A stretch of DNA of 12,361 bases. It comes from Balneolaceae bacterium. Its GTDB lineage: Bacteria; Bacteroidota; Rhodothermia; Balneolales; Balneolaceae. Where the stretch lies: positions 1 to 12,361 of the forward strand of contig PWFZ01000120.1 of the NCBI GenBank assembly GCA_003555185.1, written 5' to 3'. Below the pieces are notes generated by a model that saw only the letters and a program-made list of their open reading frames with translations, had not been told where the DNA came from and did not search any database. This document shows positions 7,056 through 12,361 of this stretch, one piece after another; the stretch's first letter is position 1, and the number at the start of each line of letters is the position of its first letter. Made by a program: the position numbers and the translations under genes.

Positions 7056-7972
7056 TTTCACGCAAAGACTTTTTGGCGAAAAGTTTAAAGGCTTCAGCAG
7101 GTGCTTTACTAACCGGAGCTACAGGTGGTTTGTTAAAGGGCAGACCCTCAGATATCATTACTATTCTCTACACGAATGACACTCACGCAAGACTGGACCC
7201 TTTCCCTGATAATGCTACCCAATTTGCCGGTCTTGGCGGTATTGCGCGCAGAGCCAATATCATCAAAAAAATCAGGCGAAATCAGCCCAACGTATTGCTT
7301 TTAGACGCTGGTGATGTTTTCCAGGGAACCCCCTGGTTTGATGTCTACGGGGGAGAGGTGGACCTGAAACTAATGAGCGAAATGAAGTATGATGCGATGG
7401 CAGTGGGCAACCATGAGTTTGACCACGGCTTAGATGGATTTGCTGAATCTGCAAATAAAGCAAAGTTTCCAATACTTGCTGCCAATTATAATGTGGCAGG
7501 GACTCTCCTAAATGAATTTGTCAGGCGCTTCATTGTTAAGGAGATAGGTGGATATCGTATAGGAATTTTCGGGTTGGGAATTCAGCTCGATGGTGTGGTA
7601 GATAAAAAATTATACGGGGATGTTCAGTATCGCGATCCTGAGGTGTGGGCCAATGGAATGGTGCGAAGCCTTAGGCAATATCAAGGATGTGATTTTATTA
7701 TTTGTCTGAGTCATTTAGGGTATAAATATGATAACGCCAGAATTGATGATGTTGAGTTAGCATCAAAAGTAGAGGGAATTGACCTGATCATCGGTGGCCA
7801 TACGCATACATTTCTGGATAACCCGGTTGCAATTCAAAATCCATCTGGAAAAAATACCCTGGTTACACAAATGGGGCACAGCGGCGTGCGATTGGGACGG
7901 ATTGATCTCGATATCTCTTCCGGCACTGAGGTAAATATGTCTGATAGATTTTATACAATCGGAAAAGTATAA
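7052..7972 (+). CDS. Exported metallophosphatase: 5'-nucleotidase N-terminal (catalytic) domain on its own
   Basis: A 306-residue calcineurin-like phosphoesterase corresponding to the catalytic half of UshA/CD73-type 5'-nucleotidases. All metal ligands are visible: ILYTNDTHAR (D43, H45), LLDAGDVFQG (D86), AVGNHEFDHG (N120, H121), LSHLG (H221) and GGHTHTF (H250, H252). The N-terminus MISRKDFLAKSLKASAGALLTGATGG looks like a Tat signal. It has only Arg-Lys in place of twin arginine and a weak hydrophobic core, so export route is likely Tat but uncertain. It stops where the two-domain enzymes would enter the linker, and the missing domain is the preceding lipoprotein gene. Its ATG overlaps that gene's stop (ATGA), implying translational coupling and a 1:1 complex. 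The probable role is release of phosphate and nucleosides from nucleotides in the envelope. Confidence 0.92.
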   Translation: MISRKDFLAKSLKASAGALLTGATGGLLKGRPSDIITILYTNDTHARLDPFPDNATQFAGLGGIARRANIIKKIRRNQPNVLLLDAGDVFQGTPWFDVYGGEVDLKLMSEMKYDAMAVGNHEFDHGLDGFAESANKAKFPILAANYNVAGTLLNEFVRRFIVKEIGGYRIGIFGLGIQLDGVVDKKLYGDVQYRDPEVWANGMVRSLRQYQGCDFIICLSHLGYKYDNARIDDVELASKVEGIDLIIGGHTHTFLDNPVAIQNPSGKNTLVTQMGHSGVRLGRIDLDISSGTEVNMSDRFYTIGKV

Positions 7973-7998
7973 TCAGTTCATGAAAAAGACTTTACTCC

Positions 7999-8014
7999 CC
8001 CCTTATTAAAGGGG
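7999..8014. repeat. Hairpin CCCCTT-ATTA-AAGGGG
   Basis: A perfect 6-bp stem with a 4-nt loop, preceded by two further C residues, 26 bp after the metallophosphatase stop. It may help end or protect the nucleotidase transcript, but no T-run follows (TCTCTG), so it is not a standard intrinsic terminator. Short C-run/TTA/G-run palindromes of this kind also occur as dispersed intergenic repeats in bacteria. Confidence 0.5.
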
Positions 8015-8103
8015 TCTCTGCTATGGATAATTGGTTCAGCCTTAGAAAATGAATTCTTAATGACTGAATCCGAGCGTTTTTGTTGCGAAGGCATGCTACG
8101 CGG

Positions 8104-8119
8104 ATGTTCATCAGAACAT
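8104..8119. repeat. Inverted repeat ATGTTC-ATCA-GAACAT
   Basis: Perfect 6-bp arms with a 4-bp spacer, directly followed by an A-run (8121-8126). Reading on the minus strand, the hairpin is preceded rather than followed by T residues, so it is not a terminator in that direction. It is probably the left edge of the repeat cluster, or an operator-like site. Confidence 0.35.
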
Positions 8120-8138
8120 GAAAAAATCGATGGACACC

Positions 8139-8168
8139 CCTGTCTGCGCCGATACTTCGGCAGGCAGG
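8139..8168. repeat. REP-like long hairpin (12 pairs, 2-nt bulge, TACT loop)
   Basis: Left arm 8139-8152 pairs with right arm 8157-8168. The outer eight pairs include one G-T wobble, then a CG bulge, then four inner pairs (CCGA/TCGG). The loop is TACT. It is GC-rich inside an AT-rich spacer and is built on a CCTGTCTG...CAGGCAGG core, a pattern common in dispersed extragenic palindromes. No T-run follows. This is most likely one member of a genome-wide repeat family. Confidence 0.6.
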
Positions 8169-8180
8169 CCTCTAAATCTC

Positions 8181-8196
8181 TCCGCCAGCCGGCGGA
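8181..8196. repeat. REP-like hairpin TCCGCC-AGCC-GGCGGA
   Basis: A perfect 6-bp GC-rich stem with a 4-nt loop, 12 bp after the previous hairpin. It is followed 4 bases later by a short T-run (8201-8205, after AGAC), which could give weak termination on the plus strand. The pairing of two GC-rich hairpins at this spacing supports one composite repeat unit of about 60 bp. Confidence 0.55.
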
Positions 8197-8332
8197 AGAC
8201 TTTTTCCTGCATTTTTGAAAAAATTATTCTACTGAAGTTAAAAATTCTCAAACACCCTGGCCACAAGCTTTTATTATTGGGATCATTTTCATACCATTTC
8301 CCAGCTTTAAACACCCAATACACTTTTAGATT

Positions 8333-9556
8333 GTGATTAGAAAAAAACTTTTATTCACCCTGATGGGTGTACTATGCGCAACGGCGGCATTTTCTCAGAC
8401 AACGGTATCAGAACAGTTCGGGGATGATCTTCAATTTCCGGCACTTCCATATTACAGTTATGGATCGGGGCTGGGAATGACTGCACCGGACAGCACTTTT
8501 CGCTTAAACATTCGATTTAGGATACAAAATCGCGCATCGTATGTAGAGTATCACAATGGTGATGAAGCCATTGAGGCATCTGTAAGAAGGCTGAGATTAC
8601 GGTTCGATGGATTTGTAGGCGATCCCAGATTTCTCTACGCTATCCAGCTCTCTTTTGCCCCCGGTGATGTTGGTGAACTAACGGAAGGAGAGAACATAAA
8701 TATTATTCGTGATGCGGTGATGTTTTATCGGCCAAATGATAACTGGAACATAGGATTTGGGCAGACTAAACTTCCTGGTAATCGTCAGCGGATAAATTCA
8801 TCAGGTGCACTACAGTTAACAGATCGCTCAATTAATAATGCGCGTCTTTCTATAGATCGGGATTTTGGGTTACAGGTATACTACCTCAGAGAAGATCTGG
8901 ATCGGCCATCATATAATATAAAAACTGCTATAAGCACGGGGGATGGACGTAACTGGACCCGCAATCCTGATACTAATCTGGCGTATACAGGAAAAATTGA
9001 GCTGTTTCCATTTGGCGCATTTCAAAGAGACGGTACTCTGTTTGAAGGAGATCTTGTGCGGGAGCCAACTCCTAAGTTACTATTATCAGGTGTATACCAT
9101 TTAAATAAAGGAGCTCAGCGGGAAAGAGGCCAATTGGGCCGCCCATTATTTGAACGAAGAGATTTAACGTCAGTATTTATTGATGCAATGGTAAAATATC
9201 AAGGATGGTCTTTCCAGACTGCATATATGACGCGAAGAACCGATGACGCATTAACACGTGGACCTAACGCTATCAGCTATGTATTTGCCGGTACAGGTAT
9301 GGATTTTCAATTGAGTTACTTATTTCAAAATAATTACGAAGTAATTGGGCGGTACTCATTTCAAAACAGAAATCAGGATGCGCCGATAAGTATTTTAAAT
9401 GAACAACAGCACAGCTTTGGGCTAACCCGCTACATTTGGGAGCATGCTTTAAAATTACAGGCAGAAGTGACGTATGACACCAGAGAGACCAGAATTTTAA
9501 ATAATGAAAATTCTGACAGTTGGTATCTGAGGTTTCAGGTAGAGATGGGTATATAA
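8333..9556 (+). CDS. OprO/OprP-like porin (phosphate-selective porin family)
   Basis: A 407-residue outer-membrane beta-barrel protein. A Sec signal peptide (about 1-21, ending ATAAFSQ) is followed by alternating strands from STFRLNIRFRIQNRASY onward. They include SVRRLRLRFDGFVGDPRFLYAIQLSF (83-108), WNIGFGQTKLPGNRQRINSSGALQLTDRS (138-166) and DFGLQVYYL (177-185), and finish with SWYLRFQVEMGI as the closing strand. The RRlRl.f.G....f.y..q...' and 'G..k.P..rq....' patterns are characteristic of the OprO/P family. Despite the family name, many Bacteroidota members have unknown selectivity, and the lysine/arginine ladder of the true phosphate porins cannot be judged here. The start is GTG at 8333: an in-frame TAG lies two codons upstream, and the next ATG would cut off the basic part of the signal peptide. 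It probably has its own promoter in the 360-bp spacer. Confidence 0.83.
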   Translation: MIRKKLLFTLMGVLCATAAFSQTTVSEQFGDDLQFPALPYYSYGSGLGMTAPDSTFRLNIRFRIQNRASYVEYHNGDEAIEASVRRLRLRFDGFVGDPRFLYAIQLSFAPGDVGELTEGENINIIRDAVMFYRPNDNWNIGFGQTKLPGNRQRINSSGALQLTDRSINNARLSIDRDFGLQVYYLREDLDRPSYNIKTAISTGDGRNWTRNPDTNLAYTGKIELFPFGAFQRDGTLFEGDLVREPTPKLLLSGVYHLNKGAQRERGQLGRPLFERRDLTSVFIDAMVKYQGWSFQTAYMTRRTDDALTRGPNAISYVFAGTGMDFQLSYLFQNNYEVIGRYSFQNRNQDAPISILNEQQHSFGLTRYIWEHALKLQAEVTYDTRETRILNNENSDSWYLRFQVEMGI

Positions 9557-9562
9557 TTTACC

Positions 9563-9597
9563 AAAAAAAATGGCTGCCATATAGAATATGACAGCCA
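9563..9597 (-). terminator. Intrinsic terminator of the sigma/anti-sigma operon
   Basis: A 12-bp stem (9571-9582 with 9586-9597, one C/A mismatch) and an AGA loop. Read on the minus strand, the hairpin is followed at once by eight T residues (the A-run at 9563-9570). It therefore ends transcription coming leftward from the anti-sigma gene, 84 bp past its stop. On the plus strand no T-run follows, so it serves the porin transcript at most as a 3' stabilising hairpin. Confidence 0.82.
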
Positions 9598-9657
9598 AAG
9601 GGGGAACATAGATAGAATCAAATAAGCTGACTCATCTAACCACTTTATTAACGTGGC

Positions 9658-9677
9658 GACAGACTAATTAGTCTGTC
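9658..9677. repeat. 20-bp perfect palindrome (half-site GACAGACTAA)
   Basis: An uninterrupted, perfect two-fold symmetric sequence, GACAGACTAA with TTAGTCTGTC, lying 3 bp past the anti-sigma stop codon. It has no spacer, so it would make a poor RNA hairpin loop but a good dimer-binding site. It is neither in a promoter position nor followed by a T-run. Function unknown. Confidence 0.6.
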
Positions 9678-9680
9678 TGT

Positions 9681-10490
9681 TTAAGAATCTTTTTGTCCTA
9701 CAAGATACATCTCTCCGGTAGGTTGTGGCACGCCGCCTTTCGGTTCAAGCGTAATTGCAAATGTATTTGATATTTCAGATGGTGCCTCTGCCAAAGCATC
9801 AATACGGTAAAACAGATCAGTACCCGGTCGTTCAAAATTAAATATTCCCGCACTGACAGGGGATTGCTCATCTTTGATCAGCCATAATTGATAATCTTTA
9901 TCATCAGCGGGTTGCGGAAGATTGGCGACCTGAAGCAGGGCACGTTCTCCTTCCGGATCCCATAATATTTTACCATACCCATCAGGACTGGTGTCCAGCC
10001 CATCCATTAACACAAGGTACATTTCTCTGGATTCCAGAATGGCCAGCAGCTCATCGCGCTGTTCGAGTTCTGATTCCAGATACACCAGTTCATTCTGCAG
10101 GTAATTGATTTGTGATACTTTCTCTTCTACGGAGTTAGACAACTGCTGTGTGAAAAGAGCTAAGGCAAGAAATCCTGTTAAAAAAACAGCTGCAGCAAGT
10201 TTGTATGTCCAAAGTGGGATAATGCTTGCTGATTTAGGGGCAGTCCCGTTTTCTTTTTTATTAATTTCGCTGATGATTTTAGAAAACAGCTGATTGCTTG
10301 GTTCAAGCGGTTCGGCAGCGAGTGCTATTTCATCTTTTGCAGATCTCATCTGCTCGTAAATCTCTCGTTGTTCCTGAGTTGCAGTGCTCAGGAGAGCTTC
10401 AAATTTATTGCGCTCTTCATCCGAAAGAGCATCGAGTACGTATCCCGCACAAAGAGATTCGAAATCGTTATATGTTTCTTTTTCACTCAT
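9681..10490 (-). CDS. RskA-type membrane anti-sigma factor
   Basis: A 269-residue regulator with three parts. A cytoplasmic helical sigma-binding domain (about 5-80) starts FESLCAGYVLDALSDEERNKFEALL, the typical RskA opening. One membrane helix follows (about 96-115, YKLAAAVFLTGFLALALFT). An extracytoplasmic part begins with a coiled coil (about 117-153) and ends in the RskA C-terminal domain (about 155-265), with ALLQVANLPQPADDKDYQLWLI and AITLEPKGGVPQPTGEMYLVG. The His-x3-Cys-x2-Cys zinc motif of the ZAS group is absent; there is only C14. The family holds its ECF sigma factor inactive until the membrane protein is cut by proteases. Here the partner is the upstream gene, whose stop overlaps this start (ATGA). 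A strong GGAGG sits 7 nt before the ATG. The inducing signal cannot be read from the sequence. Confidence 0.92.
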   Translation of the reverse strand: MSEKETYNDFESLCAGYVLDALSDEERNKFEALLSTATQEQREIYEQMRSAKDEIALAAEPLEPSNQLFSKIISEINKKENGTAPKSASIIPLWTYKLAAAVFLTGFLALALFTQQLSNSVEEKVSQINYLQNELVYLESELEQRDELLAILESREMYLVLMDGLDTSPDGYGKILWDPEGERALLQVANLPQPADDKDYQLWLIKDEQSPVSAGIFNFERPGTDLFYRIDALAEAPSEISNTFAITLEPKGGVPQPTGEMYLVGQKDS

Positions 10491-11101
10491 ATTGCAGCCT
10501 CCACTAGCATTTCGCGAAGCTTAATCATGCCCTGCCTCATACGGTACTTCACGGTTCCTAATGGTATATTAATTTTTTCAGAAATCTCCGTTTGTGACAA
10601 TCCATGAAAATACGATATATAAAGAACTTCCCGTTCTTTTTTATTTAAGCTCCCTAAAGCTTCACGCACTTTAACAGCCCGTTCGTTCAGTTCCATATTT
10701 TCTTCAGGGTTGGGACTGTTGTGTGACAAATTTAGTGAAAAATCATCGTCATTAATTACTTGATCGTCTTTTTTGCTATTTTTATAAGCTTTTGAGCGTG
10801 TTCGGTCGATGGCTTTATTTCTGGTCATCGTCACAATGAAACTATAAACGGTTCCCCGTGTTGGATCGTATTGATCGGCCTTTTCCCAGGCTTGAACGAA
10901 AACTTCCTGAAGCAGGTCTTCAGACTCTTCTCTGTTTCTTAATACTTTATAAATCATTCCGAATAGGATTCGATTGTAGCGATTATACAATTTCCCAAGA
11001 GCTTTTTTGTCGCCGGCCTGTACCTCTGCCATCCATTCACGCTCTTCTTCAGGTGACTGTTTGGCAAACCCAATGATGTAAAGTAAAAGTTGTATAATCA
11101 C
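10487..11101 (-). CDS. ECF RNA polymerase sigma factor (SigK/RpoE-like)
   Basis: A 204-residue extracytoplasmic-function sigma factor. Region 2 runs from about 35 to 104, with LYNRYNRILFGMIYKVL, the core-binding segment EDLLQEVFVQAWEKADQYDP (61-80), and the -10 recognition helix around RNKAIDRTRS (94-103). An acidic linker (about 107-140) leads to region 4 (about 146-197), with the helix-turn-helix LSQTEISEKINIPLGTVKYRMRQGMIKLRE. Pairing with an RskA-type anti-sigma in a 4-bp overlap places it near the SigK-like ECF groups. The start is uncertain. There is no ATG before the conserved region except Met24, and the GTG at 11101 gives an odd hydrophobic leader (MIIQLLLYIIGF) and lacks a ribosome site. 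The frame stays open without an ATG up to a stop near 11155. Met24 would leave a short but viable region 2. Target genes are unknown; self-regulation is usual for the family. Confidence 0.92.
   Translation of the reverse strand: MIIQLLLYIIGFAKQSPEEEREWMAEVQAGDKKALGKLYNRYNRILFGMIYKVLRNREESEDLLQEVFVQAWEKADQYDPTRGTVYSFIVTMTRNKAIDRTRSKAYKNSKKDDQVINDDDFSLNLSHNSPNPEENMELNERAVKVREALGSLNKKEREVLYISYFHGLSQTEISEKINIPLGTVKYRMRQGMIKLREMLVEAAI
10498..10502 (-). promoter_or_regulatory. Strong Shine-Dalgarno (GGAGG) for the anti-sigma gene
   Basis: GGAGG lies inside the last codons of the sigma gene, 7 nt before the anti-sigma ATG. It stands out because most genes in this window lack a recognisable site. 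It fixes the anti-sigma start and suggests the anti-sigma factor is made efficiently, along with coupled translation. Confidence 0.75.
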
Positions 11102-11236
11102 GGTTCTATTATCTATACGGAATTTTGTAATCTGCAGATTGTTTTGACTCCTTCAACTATCTTGGTGAAGGAAATCTGCCCGATGGCGATGAATATAGTT
11201 TATCTTTAGTGAAAACGTAAAAAATATTATCAATTT
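11102..11236. promoter_or_regulatory. Divergent control region between the ECF sigma and metallophosphoesterase genes
   Basis: 135 bp between two divergently oriented starts, so promoters for both are expected. It contains a 12-bp perfect palindrome AATCTGCAGATT (11129-11140) and an inverted repeat TCCTTCA/TGAAGGA (11149-11155 and 11166-11172, 10-bp spacer). A near-match to the Bacteroidota -7 element, TATCTTTA (11201-11208, plus strand), has no partnered TTG at the right distance. An ECF self-promoter is plausible but I cannot identify its -35/-10 pair. Confidence 0.45.
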
Positions 11237-12361
11237 ATGCCCTGGACATTACGAATGACGCTGATAGTTTCAGCAATGACGATGCTTTTTTTGGTTTATC
11301 ATTATCTGCGTTTTTCATGGTCGGTTAATATGACTTCTCTACAACCCCGAAAAATCTATAAAAGATCCTTCGGGTTGATAGTTATTCTGTTTTTACTTTA
11401 TCCGCTTTCAGGAATCTTTTCTCACTATTTCTTAGGGGGCTTTTCGATTGATAATTTTCCACGCTGGATGATCTGGCTTTTTTGGTATGTATTTGTTTTT
11501 TCTGCAGTGATGCTTACCTGGATGATCATCATTGATTTTTCCCGGTTGCTTATCAAGTATGTTGGAAAGGTTAAAAATCGACAATTAGATACTATTTTTG
11601 GGTGGCTGACAATTGGCACGTTGGGAGCCGTTCTGATCTTTACTGCAATTGGCGTGGTATGGGATTCAAATCGAATAGTATTTGATAGGATTGAGCAGGA
11701 ATCTGCTTCTTTAATTGAGCCACTCACCATCGTTCATATTACCGATCTGCATGCAGATCGATTTACCACAGAAAAAACAATGGATCGTTACATCGAAAAA
11801 GTTAATGATGAGAGTCCTGACCTGGTGATTTTTACGGGGGATTTGATCACTGCCGGGCTCGAATACGTAGATAGTGGTGCTGATGCGCTTCAAGGCATCC
11901 GGTCAACCTACGGGGTGCATGCCGTACTTGGTGACCATGATTACTGGAGTGGTGAGGAGGAAATCACACAGGCACTCAACGATCGGGGAATTAATATGCT
12001 GCGAAATGAAAACTCTTGGGTTGAACACAGAGATCAAACCATTCAGCTCACGGGGGTAACTAAATTATACAGTACGAGAGCTTCCGAACAGACATTAATA
12101 GATCTGGTCAGTGAAAGCAGGGGGGAGTCATTTCGAATTCTATTTTCACATCAGACAACAGACAGGCTTATCGCTATCGGACAGGAAACGGGTTATGATC
12201 AGCTTTTAGCCGGGCACACCCATGGAGGGCAGATTCGAATCCCGGTCTTTTTCCGGAAATTAACCGCTTCACAATTGGAAAGCCCATATGTGATTGGCCA
12301 CTGGTGGTTTGATGATATGCTGATGAACATCAACAGCGGACTTGGTTACACGCTTGCTCCC
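11237..12361 (+). CDS. Membrane-anchored metallophosphoesterase (YkuE/YaeI-like), 3' end outside window
   Basis: 375 codons are open to the window edge. The N-terminal third has four hydrophobic segments (about 8-25, 45-68, 77-100, 122-142) that would form a membrane domain. A calcineurin-like phosphoesterase domain follows: VHITDLHADRF (D170, H172), IFTGDLI (D202), AVLGDHDYWSG (D233, H234), FSHQ (H305) and LLAGHTHGGQIRIP (H327, H329). GHTHGGQ and four membrane spans are typical of the YkuE/YaeI-like group, some of which act on UDP-diacylglucosamine or other phosphoesters. The Asn that normally ligates metal in GNHD is Asp (GDHD), so metal choice or activity may differ. Start: ATG at 11237 places a hydrophobic helix directly behind a short basic end; Met7 (11255) is an alternative. 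It is divergent from the ECF sigma gene and could be regulated with it. The substrate is unknown. Confidence 0.88.
   Translation, partial: MPWTLRMTLIVSAMTMLFLVYHYLRFSWSVNMTSLQPRKIYKRSFGLIVILFLLYPLSGIFSHYFLGGFSIDNFPRWMIWLFWYVFVFSAVMLTWMIIIDFSRLLIKYVGKVKNRQLDTIFGWLTIGTLGAVLIFTAIGVVWDSNRIVFDRIEQESASLIEPLTIVHITDLHADRFTTEKTMDRYIEKVNDESPDLVIFTGDLITAGLEYVDSGADALQGIRSTYGVHAVLGDHDYWSGEEEITQALNDRGINMLRNENSWVEHRDQTIQLTGVTKLYSTRASEQTLIDLVSESRGESFRILFSHQTTDRLIAIGQETGYDQLLAGHTHGGQIRIPVFFRKLTASQLESPYVIGHWWFDDMLMNINSGLGYTLAP

Larger units (their letters stand above)
7973..8332. other. 360-bp gene-free region with a cluster of hairpins
   Basis: No credible protein gene lies here. Reading frames on both strands across 8111-8336 translate hairpin arms into low-complexity, repeat-derived peptides. 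Four separate inverted repeats lie within about 200 bp (7999-8196), the last two being much more GC-rich than the surrounding DNA. The remainder (8200-8332) is AT-rich and should hold the porin promoter, but I found no exact TTG/TAnnTTTG pair. Confidence 0.7.

Noticed and set aside
7999..8014. C-run/G-run hairpin as a rho-independent terminator of the nucleotidase operon
   Set aside because: The stem is suitable but the following bases are TCTCTGCTATGG without a T-run; kept only as a repeat/hairpin.
8111..8336. Two overlapping frames (70-72 codons) on opposite strands in the spacer before the porin
   Set aside because: Both are made largely from hairpin sequence; translated extragenic repeats often give such spurious peptides. 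No ribosome site or protein-like pattern.
11743..11760. 18-bp perfect palindrome CGATCTGCATGCAGATCG within the metallophosphoesterase
   Set aside because: It encodes the required metal motif D-L-H-A-D, so protein constraint plus chance codon choice explains it adequately. A regulatory role in mid-gene is unlikely.
1..12361. CRISPR array, tRNA/rRNA genes, insertion sequences or prophage
   Set aside because: No regularly spaced repeats, no cloverleaf with CCA end, no transposase or phage motifs were seen on either strand.

Overview
The window looks like a chromosomal segment of a Bacteroidota-type bacterium, most likely from the Rhodothermota/Balneolota side. This is inferred from protein content (RskA/SigK-type pair, OprO/P-like porin, DUF4412-like protein, split 5'-nucleotidase, small HNH protein), moderate-to-low GC, and mostly poor Shine-Dalgarno sites; nothing in the window fixes the taxon. 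I see no rRNA, tRNA, CRISPR array, transposase or phage gene.

Layout, left to right. (1) 1-502, plus: the C-terminal end of a TolC-type outer-membrane efflux protein. It converges with (2) a minus-strand pair, 2266-522: a glutamate dehydrogenase followed 23 bp later by a small RsbW/SpoIIAB-like ATPase (anti-sigma kinase fold). (3) A 236-bp divergent control region, then a plus-strand run: a divergent PiT-like (phosphate permease family) membrane protein, a stand-alone HNH endonuclease, and the tRNA 2-thiouridylase MnmA. (4) A tight three-gene unit, 5568-7972: a secreted DUF4412-like protein, a lipoprotein that is only the C-terminal (substrate) domain of a 5'-nucleotidase, and a separate exported protein that is only the metallophosphatase domain. 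(5) A 360-bp gene-free stretch with four hairpins that look like an interspersed REP-type repeat. (6) An OprO/OprP-like porin with a GTG start. (7) A minus-strand ECF sigma factor / RskA-type anti-sigma pair overlapping by ATGA and ending at an intrinsic terminator. (8) Divergent from it, the first 375 codons of a multi-spanning membrane metallophosphoesterase, cut by the window end.

How it may fit together: four separate loci point to phosphate or nucleotide handling (PiT-like permease, split 5'-nucleotidase, porin of the phosphate-selective family, membrane metallophosphoesterase). A scavenging route is a reasonable hypothesis: porin entry, envelope dephosphorylation, then inner-membrane uptake. 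Only the nucleotidase unit is clearly one operon; the rest is neighbourhood. Nothing here proves a new system. The best leads are the two-polypeptide nucleotidase with a changed substrate motif, the PiT-like protein with altered signatures in both halves, and the metallophosphoesterase with GDHD in place of GNHD.
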